Program-made: the position numbers and the translations under genes
The notes under the pieces: generated by a model
Database searches by the model: none
Told to the model about the DNA's origin: nothing
The model's input: only the letters and a program-made list of their open reading frames with translations
Shown: one piece after another, positions 1 to 7,416 of the stretch
Position numbering within the stretch: position 1 is the stretch's first letter
How the letters are laid out: every line of letters begins with the position of its first letter
Source: Reyranella sp.
GTDB taxonomy: Bacteria; Pseudomonadota; Alphaproteobacteria; Reyranellales; Reyranellaceae
Assembly: GCF_017305915.1 (NCBI RefSeq)
Contig: NZ_JAFKJN010000005.1
Location: 186,001 to 250,000 of the forward strand
Direction: 5' to 3'
DNA: 64,000 bases

Positions 1-344
1 TTGTGCTGGCCGGCGGCGTCGAGGCCGCCCTCGGTCGTCCGCTCCTCGCGCTTCTCGGGGACGATGCAGGCGGCATGGGGTTTGTGGCGCAGCGCGATGC
101 GGACCATCTCCTCGGTTGCCGCCATCTCGAAGTTGAGCGGTATGGTGAGCTCGCGCATCAGCGCCTCGATGTCGGCGTCGACGATGTGACGGCGATCCTC
201 GCGCAGATGGGCGGTGATGCCGTCGGCGCCGGCCTTGGTGGCGAGTGCCGCGGCGCGCAGCGGGTCGGGCAGCTTGCCGCCGCGCGCGTTGCGGACAGTG
301 GCGACGTGATCGATGTTCACGCCGAGACGCAGGGACTGGGCCAT
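1..344 (-). CDS. pdxJ: Pyridoxine 5'-phosphate synthase PdxJ (C-terminus cut by window edge)
   Basis: PdxJ condenses 1-deoxy-xylulose 5-phosphate with aminoacetone 3-phosphate to make pyridoxine 5'-phosphate in cytosolic vitamin B6 synthesis. Only the first 114 residues are in the window. They start [26 protein letters not shown], the family's N-terminal signature, and continue with the conserved stretches [27 protein letters not shown] and FEMAATEEM (given here as key words of the alpha/beta barrel). The ATG at 344 lies 13 bases beyond the rsh stop codon, so rsh and pdxJ are probably co-transcribed, an order common in alphaproteobacteria. Identity is seen directly in the signature; the rest of the gene is outside the window. 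Confidence 0.93.
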   Translation of the reverse strand, partial: MAQSLRLGVNIDHVATVRNARGGKLPDPLRAAALATKAGADGITAHLREDRRHIVDADIEALMRELTIPLNFEMAATEEMVRIALRHKPHAACIVPEKREERTTEGGLDAAGQH

Positions 345-356
345 TGGCTACTCTGG

Positions 357-2537
357 TTAGTTGCGCGCGCGCTCGACGGCGTTGATGGCGGGAGTGGCGC
401 GCAGCGCCGCGGTGATGTCGGCGAGGTGCTTCACGTCGGCGACCTCGACGTCGATCACCATGTCGAAGAAGTCCATCGAGCGGTTGACGATGCGCAGGTT
501 GGAGATGTTGCCCTCGTGCCGCGCGATGACCGTCGAGAGGCTCGACAGGCTGCCCGGCTGGTTGGAGACGGTGATCTTGAGCCGGCCGGTATAGGCGCCG
601 CCACCGCTGTCGCTCACCGAGTCCCAGCCGACATCGATCCAGCGCTCCGGCGTGTCGGAGAAGCTCTCGAGCGTGGCGCAGTCGATGGTGTGGATGGTGA
701 CGCCCTTGCCGGTGGTGATGATGCCGACGATGCGGTCGCCCGGCAGCGGATGGCAGCAGCGCGCGAAATGCACCGCCATGCCGGGAATCAGCCCGGTGAG
801 CGCGATCTGGCGCTGGCCGTTGTCCTTCTTGGCCGCCTCGCGCGCCTTGCCGGCCTTACTGCGGGCGCGGCTGATCGGGACGATGTCGGCGCCGCCCTGC
901 TTGCGCGGCTGCTTGAGGCCGGGATAGACGGCGGTCAGCACCTCGCGCGAGCCGGTCAGGCCCGCCCCGACATTGGCGATCAGGTCGTCGACGCTCGCCT
1001 GCTTGAAGTTGGCCTTGACGCCCTCGAGGCCCTTGTCGGTGACCTCGTAGCCTTCCTCGTGAAAGGTCTTGTCGAGCAGCGAGCGGCCGAGCTGCAGGTA
1101 CTGCTCGCGCTGGCGCACGCGGATGAAGCGGCGGATCGCGGCCTTGGCCTTGCCGGTGACGACGAAGCGCTCCCAGGTCGGCGACGGCGTCTGCGCCTTG
1201 GAGGTCACGATCTCGATCTGGTCGCCGTTCTGCAGCTGGGTGCGCAGCGGCAGCATGCGGCCGTTGATCTTGGCGCCGACGCAGGTGTCGCCGACCTGGC
1301 TGTGCACCGCGTAGGCGAAGTCGATCGGCGTCGCGCCGCGCGGCAAGGAGATCAGTTTGCCCTTGGGCGTGAAGCAGAACACCTGGTCCTGGAACATCTC
1401 GAGCTTGGTGTGCTCGAGGAACTCCGCCGCGTCGGGCGCCTTGTCGAGGATATCCATCAGCGAGCGCAGCCACGCATACTGCGGCGCGTCGGTCGACGGC
1501 CCGCCCTGCTTGTAGATCCAGTGCGCCGCGACGCCGCGCTCGGCCTGCTCGGCCATCTCGGCGGTGCGGATCTGGATCTCGATGCGCTGGCCGTGCGGGC
1601 CGATCACGCCGGTATGCAGCGAGCGGTAGCCGTTGGGCTTGGGGACCGAGATGTAGTCCTTGAAGCGCTGTGGCAGCATCTGGTAGCGGCCGTGCAGCAG
1701 CCCGAGCGCCTGGTAGCACTGCGCCGTGTCGGCGACGATGATGCGGAAGGCCATGATGTCGGCGAGCTGCTCGAATGACACGTTCTTCTGCTGCATCTTG
1801 CGCCAGATCGAATAGGGCGTCTTCTCGCGGCCCGAGACCTGGGCGTCGAGCCCGCCGTCCTTCAGGGTCCTGGTGAGCTCCGCTTCGATCTGCGGAACGA
1901 TTTGCTCGCCCTTCTCCCGCAGGTAGCCCAGCCGCGCCTGCACCGAGGCGCGGCCGTCGGGATTGAGCTCGGCGAAGGCCAGCTCCTCCAGCTCGCGCTT
2001 CACCCTCTCCATGCCGATGCGCGAGGCCAGCGGTGCGTAGAGGTCCATGGTCTCGCGCGCGATCCGCCGGCGGCGCGCCGGTTCCTTGATGTGCTGCAGC
2101 GTCCGCATGTTGTGCAGCCGGTCGGCGAGCTTCACCAGCAGGACGCGGATGTCGGTCGACATGGCGAGCACCAGCTTGCGCAGGTTCTCGGCTTCCTTGG
2201 TGGTTTCGGACTGGACCTCCAGGCGGGAGAGCTTGGTGACGCCGTCGACCAGCTTGGCGATCTCCTCGCCGAACAGGCGCGCAAGCTCCTCGCGGGTGGC
2301 GTCGGTGTCCTCGAGCGTGTCGTGCAGCAGGCCGGTGACGATCGAGGAGGTGTCCAGCCGCATCTCGGCCAGGATGCCCGCGACCTCCACCGGATGGGAG
2401 AAATAGGGGTCGCCGGAGGCGCGGAGCTGGGTGCCGTGCTTCTTCAGGCCGTAGACGTAGGCGCGGTTCAGCATGTCCTCGTCCGCATCCGGATCGTAGG
2501 AATGCACGCGCTCGACGAGTTCGAACTGACGAATCAT
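357..2537 (-). CDS. rsh: Bifunctional (p)ppGpp synthetase/hydrolase (Rel/SpoT homologue)
   Basis: This cytosolic enzyme makes and degrades the stringent-response alarmone (p)ppGpp. The 726-residue protein has the full long-RSH order. An HD hydrolase domain comes first (about residues 45-190, with YFSHPVEVA and HDTLEDT). The synthetase domain follows (about 250-340, RFKDYISVPKPNGYRSLHT). Then come a TGS domain (about 385-450) and a C-terminal ACT domain (about 650-726). The RFKD motif in the synthetase loop is the form usual in bifunctional Rel enzymes rather than RelA-only enzymes, and the HD residues are intact, so both activities are expected. It sits between rpoZ and pdxJ, all on the minus strand, an arrangement frequent in alphaproteobacteria with a single long RSH. 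Confidence 0.96.
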   Translation of the reverse strand: MIRQFELVERVHSYDPDADEDMLNRAYVYGLKKHGTQLRASGDPYFSHPVEVAGILAEMRLDTSSIVTGLLHDTLEDTDATREELARLFGEEIAKLVDGVTKLSRLEVQSETTKEAENLRKLVLAMSTDIRVLLVKLADRLHNMRTLQHIKEPARRRRIARETMDLYAPLASRIGMERVKRELEELAFAELNPDGRASVQARLGYLREKGEQIVPQIEAELTRTLKDGGLDAQVSGREKTPYSIWRKMQQKNVSFEQLADIMAFRIIVADTAQCYQALGLLHGRYQMLPQRFKDYISVPKPNGYRSLHTGVIGPHGQRIEIQIRTAEMAEQAERGVAAHWIYKQGGPSTDAPQYAWLRSLMDILDKAPDAAEFLEHTKLEMFQDQVFCFTPKGKLISLPRGATPIDFAYAVHSQVGDTCVGAKINGRMLPLRTQLQNGDQIEIVTSKAQTPSPTWERFVVTGKAKAAIRRFIRVRQREQYLQLGRSLLDKTFHEEGYEVTDKGLEGVKANFKQASVDDLIANVGAGLTGSREVLTAVYPGLKQPRKQGGADIVPISRARSKAGKAREAAKKDNGQRQIALTGLIPGMAVHFARCCHPLPGDRIVGIITTGKGVTIHTIDCATLESFSDTPERWIDVGWDSVSDSGGGAYTGRLKITVSNQPGSLSSLSTVIARHEGNISNLRIVNRSMDFFDMVIDVEVADVKHLADITAALRATPAINAVERARN

Positions 2538-2590
2538 GGCAATCGTCGATTATATGGGGACGATTGCTTCCGCTCCACGCACAATGCGCG

Positions 2591-2615
2591 AATAGCAGGG
2601 CTGAGCCCTGCTATT
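2591..2615. repeat. 25-bp perfect palindrome between rpoZ and rsh
   Basis: AATAGCAGGG and CCCTGCTATT form a perfect inverted repeat around a short CTGAG centre. It lies just past the rpoZ stop, so on the minus strand it could fold as a terminator or processing hairpin, but no T-run follows it. It could equally be one of the short intergenic palindromes scattered through this window. Confidence 0.5.
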
Positions 2616-2631
2616 ACGAGCGTACCGAGCG

Positions 2632-2994
2632 CTACTCCGTGATGTCGTCTTCCTCGGCCATCGGCAGCGCCTTGGGCTGAGCGGCTTCCGCACCGCCCTG
2701 CGCCAGCGCCGCGGCAAGCTCCTGCTCGAGCTCGGCCATCTCGTTGACCTCCTCGGGCTTGTCAATGTCGGCGTGCTTCTGCATGCCCGAGATCAGCTTG
2801 TCCTTGAGGACGTCCTGGTCGAGCTTGACCTCGGCGATCTCGCGCAGCGCCACGACCGGGTTCTTGTCGCGGTCGCGATCGATGGTGATCTGGCTGCCGC
2901 CCGAGATGTCACGCGCGCGCTGGGCGGCATACATGACCAGCTCGAAACGGTTGGGCACCTGCAGGATGCAGTCCTCGACGGTGACGCGCGCCAT
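2632..2994 (-). CDS. rpoZ: RNA polymerase omega subunit
   Basis: Omega is the small subunit that helps assemble and stabilise beta' in RNA polymerase; in many bacteria it contributes to a ppGpp site. The 120-residue protein begins [19 protein letters not shown], followed by [12 protein letters not shown] and a [16 protein letters not shown] segment, the standard omega core (residues 1-70). The C-terminal half is an acidic, Glu/Ala-rich tail, as in other alphaproteobacterial omegas. The start at 2994 has a GAGGT ribosome-binding site close upstream. Placement directly before rsh links polymerase and alarmone genes in one operon, the common order in the class. Confidence 0.95.
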   Translation of the reverse strand: MARVTVEDCILQVPNRFELVMYAAQRARDISGGSQITIDRDRDKNPVVALREIAEVKLDQDVLKDKLISGMQKHADIDKPEEVNEMAELEQELAAALAQGGAEAAQPKALPMAEEDDITE

Positions 2995-3306
2995 TCAAGA
3001 CCTCGGGTTTCGCGGAAGCGGCGGGTTATACGCGGCCAAGAAGGCCTTGGGAAGGCAATTTAGAGGGATGCTTTGCGCTGTGTCCTCAAGGGCTTATCCC
3101 GGCTTTCCCAGCCCGCGCGCCCGCCCCAGAACGTGTTTTACGACCGGCCTCTTCGTCGGGGCCGCCCACGCCCGGATTCGGCGGACGGCCGGACGCGTCC
3201 AATACCGATTCTATAAGGGTTTTCGTCGAGAATCCGGGAATCCGGCCCCACCCCCCAGGCCGGACACATCCGGACATGTCCGGATGCGCCGGACGAGAGA
3301 GTGCAA
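2995..3306. other. Intergenic region upstream of rpoZ with a 20-bp palindrome
   Basis: This 312-base stretch separates the end of folK from the start of rpoZ, both on the minus strand. I see no credible reading frame. A TATAAC-like element at 3025-3030 (minus strand) could be the rpoZ -10, but no good -35 sits at the right distance. The only clear structure is the exact palindrome CATCCGGACATGTCCGGATG at 3267-3286, nested in further CCGG-rich sequence. Confidence 0.4.
3267..3286. repeat. Perfect 20-bp palindrome CATCCGGACATGTCCGGATG
   Basis: The 20 bases read identically on both strands with no spacer. The site follows the folK stop by about 20 bases in folK's own direction, so it could act as a weak transcription end or as a dimeric protein-binding site. 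There is no T-run. Nothing in the window identifies a cognate protein. Confidence 0.5.
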
Positions 3307-3813
3307 TTATCCCGCGCGCTCGGCGATCTGGTCAGCTGGCAAAGCGGCCAGCAGGTCCGCGATCGCCTGTCCGGTGACCGGATGGCGCCAGTCCGGCGCC
3401 AGATCGGCCAGCGGCCGCAGCACGAAGGCGCGGCCGGCCAGGCGCGGATGCGGCAGGGTTGCCTTCCCCGGTCCGCCCGGGGCGATTTCCCCGCAATAAT
3501 CCAGCAGATCGAGGTCGATCGGGCGGGCGGCGTTGGGCACCGTCCGCGCCCGGCCGAACGCCGCCTCGACGGCATGCAGCTCGGCCAGCAGCGCATCCGC
3601 CGGCAGGTCCGAAGCCGCTTCGACGACGGCATTCCAGAACCACGGCTGGTCCGACGCCGGCACCGGCGCTGTGCGGTACCAGGGTGACCGGCGCACCGTC
3701 CGCACCCCCCGCCGGCCCAGTTCCACAAAGGCCGCCTCCAGGGTCTGGCGGGGCGAGCCGTAGCGCTCGTGCGGAAGATTTGCCCCTGCGCCTAGGAATA
3801 TTGAGTTATGCAT
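3307..3813 (-). CDS. folK: 2-amino-4-hydroxy-6-hydroxymethyldihydropteridine diphosphokinase (HPPK)
   Basis: HPPK transfers pyrophosphate from ATP to 6-hydroxymethyl-7,8-dihydropterin in folate synthesis. The 168-residue product has the family's N-terminus (MHNSIFLGAGANLP), the SPWYRTAPV strand, the pterin-binding QPWFWNAVVEA segment and the ATP/Mg motif ARPIDLDLLDY followed by LPHPRLAGRAFVLRPL. I placed the start at the ATG at 3813, so that the protein begins immediately before the first strand; a longer frame to 3843 adds ten residues that do not fit the family. No other folate gene is adjacent. It diverges from the NYN gene across a short AT-rich region. Confidence 0.93.
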   Translation of the reverse strand: MHNSIFLGAGANLPHERYGSPRQTLEAAFVELGRRGVRTVRRSPWYRTAPVPASDQPWFWNAVVEAASDLPADALLAELHAVEAAFGRARTVPNAARPIDLDLLDYCGEIAPGGPGKATLPHPRLAGRAFVLRPLADLAPDWRHPVTGQAIADLLAALPADQIAERAG

Positions 3814-3833
3814 GCAAAGATTCCGGCAACCCC

Positions 3834-3862
3834 TTGTAATCAATGTAATAGCGGCCTAGACT
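3834..3862 (+). promoter_or_regulatory. Predicted sigma-70 promoter of the NYN gene
   Basis: TTGTAA at 3834-3839 and TAGACT at 3857-3862 are separated by 17 bases, close to the -35/-10 consensus. A start about seven bases further on would fall at the first bases of the hairpin at 3869-3905. Prediction from sequence only. Confidence 0.45.
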
Positions 3863-3868
3863 TCATGC

Positions 3869-3920
3869 GCAGTAGGAAGGGTGTGGGTTACTGGGTTCCT
3901 ACTGCTCAATAATAATTTTT
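3869..3920 (+). promoter_or_regulatory. Leader hairpin with T-rich tail upstream of the NYN gene
   Basis: GCAGTAGGAA (3869-3878) pairs perfectly with TTCCTACTGC (3896-3905) across a 17-base loop. TCAATAATAATTTTTC follows, which is unusually AT-rich for this genome. The hairpin would lie at the very 5' end of the transcript from the promoter at 3834-3862. It could be an intrinsic terminator or attenuator giving a roughly 50-nt RNA, or a 5' stabilising stem. Confidence 0.45.
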
Positions 3921-3959
3921 CGCCCCCTCTGTATATAAATCGAAAAGGACAATTACGTC

Positions 3960-4574
3960 ATGAAAGGTAATTTTTACGAAAATGAGCGCACGGCCCTGTT
4001 CATTGACGGCGCCAACCTCTACTCCGCCGCGCGCTCCCTGGGTTTCGACATCGACTATCGCCGGCTGCTGAAGGTGTTCCGCGAGAAGGGCCGCCTGGTC
4101 CGCGCCTATTACTACACCGCGCTGGTCGAGGATCAGGAGTATTCGCCGATCCGGCCGCTGATCGATTGGCTGGACTACAACGGCTACACCATGGTCACCA
4201 AGCCGACCAAGGAATTCACCGACGCCATGGGCCGCCGCAAACTCAAGGGCAACATGGACATCGAGCTGGCCATCGACGTGCTCGAGATGGCCGAGCATCT
4301 GGACCATGTGATCCTGTTCTCCGGCGACGGCGACTTCCGCCGCCTGGTCGAGGCGGTGCAGCGCCGGGGCCTGCGCGTCTCGGTGGTCAGCACCATCAAG
4401 TCTTCGCCGCCGATGGTGGCCGACGAGCTGCGCCGCCAGGCCGACGACTTCATCGAGCTCGCCGAGCTGGCGCCGCTGATCGCGCGCAATCCGGGCGAGC
4501 GCACGCCGCGCCCCGCCGGCCAAGGCGACGCCGGCACCGAGGACATCACCGGCCAGCTGATGCGGACGGCCTGA
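3960..4574 (+). CDS. NYN-domain (LabA/DUF88-type, PIN-like) putative ribonuclease
   Basis: NYN domains are PIN-fold metal-dependent nucleases thought to act on RNA. This 204-residue protein has the domain over about residues 10-165, with the acidic residues expected in the metal site: D16 in LFIDGANLY, D100 and D106 in KGNMDIELAIDV, and D123 and D125 in FSGDGDF. The C-terminal tail (about 175-204) is polar and probably disordered. The gene stands alone behind a promoter and a strong leader hairpin, and its 5' region is much more AT-rich than its neighbours. Family membership is clear; the RNA substrate is unknown. In cyanobacteria, LabA relatives affect circadian output, but nothing here supports such a role. 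Confidence 0.88.
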   Translation: MKGNFYENERTALFIDGANLYSAARSLGFDIDYRRLLKVFREKGRLVRAYYYTALVEDQEYSPIRPLIDWLDYNGYTMVTKPTKEFTDAMGRRKLKGNMDIELAIDVLEMAEHLDHVILFSGDGDFRRLVEAVQRRGLRVSVVSTIKSSPPMVADELRRQADDFIELAELAPLIARNPGERTPRPAGQGDAGTEDITGQLMRTA

Positions 4575-4593
4575 TCGACCCCCTGTCCGACAA

Positions 4594-5244
4594 GTGGCCG
4601 TCTCGCCGTTCGAGGAACCGCCTCTCGATTGTCCGCGCTGCGTCAGGCTCGTGGCCTTCCGCCACGCGCTGCAGGGCAAGTATCCTGACTGGAACAACGC
4701 GCCCGTCCGTTCGTTCGGCTCGATCGACGCCGGGCTGCTGATCGTCGGCCTGGCGCCCGGCATGAAGGGCGCCAACCGCACCGGGCGGCCGTTCACCGGC
4801 GACTATGCGGGCGACCTGCTCTATTCGACGCTGCTCGAGTTCGGTTTCGCCGAGGGCACCTACAAGGCCGATCCCAACGACGGCCTGCGTCTGGTCGATG
4901 CCCGCATCTGCAACGCCGTGCGCTGCTTGCCGCCGGAGAACAAGCCCTTGCCGGTCGAGTTCACCGCCTGCCGGCCCTTCCTGCAGGCCGAGCTGGCGGC
5001 GATGCCGAACGTCAAGGTGCTGCTGGCGCTCGGCAAGGGCGCGCATGACCAGATCCTGCGCGCGCTGACGGTGCGGCCGGCCGGCAGCTATCCCTTCATC
5101 CACGGCCGCCTGCACGAGCTGCCGACCGGCTTGCATCTCGCCGACAGCTATCATTGCTCGCGCTACAACACGAACACCGGGCGGCTGACCACAGCGATGT
5201 TCCACGACGTCTTCAGGACGATCCGGAACATCCTGGCGCCGTGA
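4594..5244 (+). CDS. Type-5 uracil-DNA glycosylase (UDGb family)
   Basis: This base-excision enzyme removes uracil and other deaminated bases from DNA. The 216-residue sequence has family motif A as GLAPG followed by GANRTGRPFTGD (about residues 52-70), and a late motif resembling the usual HPS-RYN as YHCSRYNTNTGRLT (about 189-202). Cysteines at CPRC (13-16) and further cysteines near 109-125 fit the 4Fe-4S cluster of family 4/5 glycosylases. Translation is taken from the GTG at 4594, 19 bases beyond the NYN stop, and the two may be co-transcribed. The motif A form points to UDGb rather than family 4 UDGa. Substrate range is not inferable from sequence alone. Confidence 0.88.
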   Translation: MAVSPFEEPPLDCPRCVRLVAFRHALQGKYPDWNNAPVRSFGSIDAGLLIVGLAPGMKGANRTGRPFTGDYAGDLLYSTLLEFGFAEGTYKADPNDGLRLVDARICNAVRCLPPENKPLPVEFTACRPFLQAELAAMPNVKVLLALGKGAHDQILRALTVRPAGSYPFIHGRLHELPTGLHLADSYHCSRYNTNTGRLTTAMFHDVFRTIRNILAP

Positions 5245-5268
5245 CCAGGCCGGCGATCCGCGAGGCTA

Positions 5269-5299
5269 TTGACTGACCGCGCTCGGGTGCCGGTATGAT
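5269..5299 (+). promoter_or_regulatory. Possible promoter of the HD-domain gene
   Basis: TTGACT (5269-5274) and TATGAT (5294-5299) are good hexamers, but the 19-base spacer is longer than ideal. They lie 34 bases ahead of the proposed start codon at 5333. Confidence 0.35.
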
Positions 5300-5332
5300 C
5301 CGCGCTCGGACCGTGTGATCGAGGTGAGCGTC

Positions 5333-5929
5333 ATGAGATTGCTCGCGCACCGTACCCTCGTCGACGCCGCGCGCCTGCACTACGCGCAGCCGCATCGCGC
5401 CTATCACAATGCCGCCCATCTCGACGAGCTGATCGCGCTCACGCGCGAACACACGCCCGATCTCGACGAGGCCGAGCAGCTCGCGCTGCTGTTCCACGAC
5501 GCCGTGTACGTGCCCGGCGCGCCCCGCGGCGACAACGAACGGAAGTCGGCGGCGCTGATGGCCGCGACCGTGGACACGCTGGCGCTCGACCACCCCGATC
5601 TCGCGCTCGCCGAGTCCGTCCTCGAGCGCGCCGCCCGCATCATCGAGGCGACCACCCATGCCGAACCGCCGCCCGCCGAAGCCGCGCGGGTCTGCGATCT
5701 CGATTTGTGGCGGCTCGCCGCGCCGTGGGAGGCTTTCTGCCGGTACGCGCTGGGCATTCGCCGCGAGTACCTGCACCTGTTCGCCGACGAGGCCGCCTTC
5801 TGGCAGGCGCGCAACGCCTTCTACACCACCATGCTGGCCAAGCCGCGCCTGTTCGCGACCGACCGGTTCTTCGAGCGGTTCGAGCAGCCCGCCCGCACCA
5901 ACATGCGGCGGGCGCTCGCCGGGCATTAG
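5333..5929 (+). CDS. HD-superfamily metal-dependent phosphohydrolase (predicted)
   Basis: The 198-residue protein resembles the small HD-superfamily proteins annotated as predicted metal-dependent phosphohydrolases. The metal ligands are visible as H in YHNAAHLDEL (about residue 23), HD in LFHDAVY (about 57-58) and a later conserved EATTHAE segment, with an ERKSA helix after the HD pair as usual for the group. I prefer the ATG at 5333 because GAGGTGAG lies six bases before it; a GTG at 5315 would add six residues and leave no ribosome-binding site. The substrate is unknown. A composite intergenic repeat follows the gene. Confidence 0.82.
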   Translation: MRLLAHRTLVDAARLHYAQPHRAYHNAAHLDELIALTREHTPDLDEAEQLALLFHDAVYVPGAPRGDNERKSAALMAATVDTLALDHPDLALAESVLERAARIIEATTHAEPPPAEAARVCDLDLWRLAAPWEAFCRYALGIRREYLHLFADEAAFWQARNAFYTTMLAKPRLFATDRFFERFEQPARTNMRRALAGH

Positions 5930-5960
5930 GGCGCGATCATCTGAAGTCGAAGCAAGGCCT

Positions 5961-6119
5961 TCCCCCCATTCATATGGGGAGGTGGCGCCGTCTGCGCCTT
6001 TTCGAACGGAGTTCGAAAACGCGTTGGCGACGGAGGGGTCACGGGCGACAATGCAACTGCTGCCTATGACCCCTCCGTCGGCCTAAGACGCCAACACCTC
6101 CCCATATGAATGGGGAGGG
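5961..6119. repeat. Composite intergenic repeat, copy 1 (CCTCCCC family)
   Basis: The element opens and closes with small palindromes (CCCCATTCATATGGGG near 5964 and CCCCATATGAATGGGG near 6101). Its interior carries TCTGCGCCTTTTCGAACG, a TTCGAA-centred inverted repeat, and CGACGGAGGGGTCA, which pairs with TGACCCCTCCGTCG at 6066-6079. The interior closely matches the copy at 54220-54384, and the ends match the copy at 49024-49153. No reading frame in it is credible. It fills the space between the HD gene and the glutathione peroxidase gene, and it may serve both as a bidirectional transcription end. Confidence 0.8.
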
Positions 6120-6174
6120 TTGCTTCGCGCGATTCCAACGAGACCAATTTCGCTCCAGGCGAGAGGACGTCCCG

Positions 6175-6657
6175 TCAGCCTGCGAGCATCATATCGATCT
6201 GGCCGGTGATCTCCGACGACGTCGGGCTGACCTTGCTCGGCCAGGAGCCGGCGAGCTTGCCCTCCTTGTCGATCAGGTACTTGTGGAAGTTCCACCGGTG
6301 CGCCGCCGCCTCTCCCGCCTCACCCGAGATCCACTGATAGAGGCCGTGCGCATCGGCGCCGACCACCTTCTGCTTGGCCGTCATCGGGAAGCTGACGCCG
6401 TAGTTGGTCTCGCAGAACTTTGCGATCTCGGGCTCGGTCTTGGGCTCCTGCGCGCCGAAGTCGTTCGACGGCACGCCGAGCACTACCAGCCCCTTGGGTC
6501 CGTAGGTCTCGTGCAGCTTCTGCAGCTCCTTGTACTGCGGCGTGAACCCGCAGAACGAGGCGACATTGACCACCAGCACCGGCCGGCCCCTGTACTGCTT
6601 GAGGTCGATCGGCTTGTGGTCGATGCCGGGGAAGGTGAAATCGTGCGCCGATGCCAT
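6175..6657 (-). CDS. Glutathione peroxidase family protein (cysteine type)
   Basis: This family reduces peroxides using glutathione or, in many bacteria, thioredoxin. The 160-residue protein has the active-site signature NVASFCGFTPQYKEL with a peroxidatic cysteine at about residue 36 in place of selenocysteine. It also has the LGVPSNDFGAQEP segment with the expected asparagine and glutamine, and the RWNFHKYLID segment carrying the conserved Trp-Asn. It starts at the ATG at 6657; the longer frame to 6690 runs into the gene upstream. It lies 10 bases past the molybdopterin oxidoreductase stop on the same strand, so the two probably share a transcript. Whether glutathione or thioredoxin is the donor cannot be told here. 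Confidence 0.92.
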   Translation of the reverse strand: MASAHDFTFPGIDHKPIDLKQYRGRPVLVVNVASFCGFTPQYKELQKLHETYGPKGLVVLGVPSNDFGAQEPKTEPEIAKFCETNYGVSFPMTAKQKVVGADAHGLYQWISGEAGEAAAHRWNFHKYLIDKEGKLAGSWPSKVSPTSSEITGQIDMMLAG

Positions 6658-6667
6658 GTCACATCTC

Positions 6668-7354
6668 CTATAGGCCTTCTGAGGCCTCATCGTCGTATCT
6701 CTGCTCGCGCCAGGGATCGCCGTAATTGTGGTAGCCGCGCACTTCCCAGAATCCCGGTTTGTCGAGCACCGAGAACTCGACGCGCTTGATCCACTTGGCG
6801 CTCTTCCAGAAATAGAGCTTCGGGAGAACGACGCGGAGCGGTCCGCCGTGTTCCCGGCTGATCGGCTGGCCGTTCCAGCTCCAGGCCAGCAACACGTCGT
6901 CGGTCGCGAAATCGGCCAGCGGCACGTTGGTCTTGTAGGTGTCGTAGGAATGGAAGATCACGTGCTGCGCGTCGGCCTTGGGCTTGACCCGGTCGATCAG
7001 CGTGCGCGCGGAAACGCCTTCCCACTTGTTGTCGTAGCGCGACCACGCCGTGACGCAGTGGATGTCGGTCGTCAGCTCGACCTTGGGCAGCGCCCTGAAC
7101 TCCTCCCATTTCAGGGTGGCCGGGTTCTCGACATCACCGTCGACGAACAGCCGCCAAGCATGCAGGGGGATCTCGGGCTGGATGCCGAGGTCGAGCACCG
7201 GCCAGGTCTCGACCAGCCGCTGGCCGGGCGGCAGGCGCTCGGACGGCAGTGCCGTCGTGCCGGTGAGCAGCCGGCCGTCGGCCGCCCACTTCTGCTTGCT
7301 GTCGATCAGCTTGTCCTTGAGCTCGCCCGACAGGGTGACGTCGTCGTCCGCCAT
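6668..7354 (-). CDS. Sulfite-oxidase-like molybdopterin-binding oxidoreductase
   Basis: The 228-residue protein has the molybdopterin domain of the sulfite oxidase/YedY superfamily. The stretch TTDIHCVTAWSRYDNKWEG supplies the cysteine ligand for molybdenum at about residue 100, and HGGPLRVVLPKLYFWKSAKW with GFWEVRGYHNYGDPW closes the fold. It lacks the C-terminal dimerisation domain of true sulfite oxidases, and no signal peptide or Tat motif is visible at the N-terminus, so a cytosolic location is likely. The start is the ATG at 7354; the frame stays open far upstream only because of high GC. The substrate is unknown. It is followed closely by the glutathione peroxidase gene, suggesting oxidative or sulfur stress, which is inference. 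Confidence 0.88.
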   Translation of the reverse strand: MADDDVTLSGELKDKLIDSKQKWAADGRLLTGTTALPSERLPPGQRLVETWPVLDLGIQPEIPLHAWRLFVDGDVENPATLKWEEFRALPKVELTTDIHCVTAWSRYDNKWEGVSARTLIDRVKPKADAQHVIFHSYDTYKTNVPLADFATDDVLLAWSWNGQPISREHGGPLRVVLPKLYFWKSAKWIKRVEFSVLDKPGFWEVRGYHNYGDPWREQRYDDEASEGL

Positions 7355-7375
7355 TGAAGAACCTCTATCAGCTCT

Positions 7376-7406
7376 CCTCCCCTTCGCGGATTCCGCGAAG
7401 GGGAGG
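7376..7406. repeat. Solo palindrome of the CCTCCCC family
   Basis: CCTCCCCTTCGCGGA and TTCCGCGAAGGGGAGG form a perfect inverted repeat. The same end sequence closes the composite repeat copy near 54352-54381, so this looks like a single end unit of that family. It lies between the acyl-CoA ligase stop and the oxidoreductase start on the minus strand. Confidence 0.7.
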
Positions 7407-7416
7407 AAGTGATTCG

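Noticed and set aside
3..1778. A 591-codon plus-strand frame antisense to pdxJ and rsh
   Set aside because: Same cause: low-complexity Ala/Gly/Val/Asp protein with no domain, while both real genes are on the other strand.
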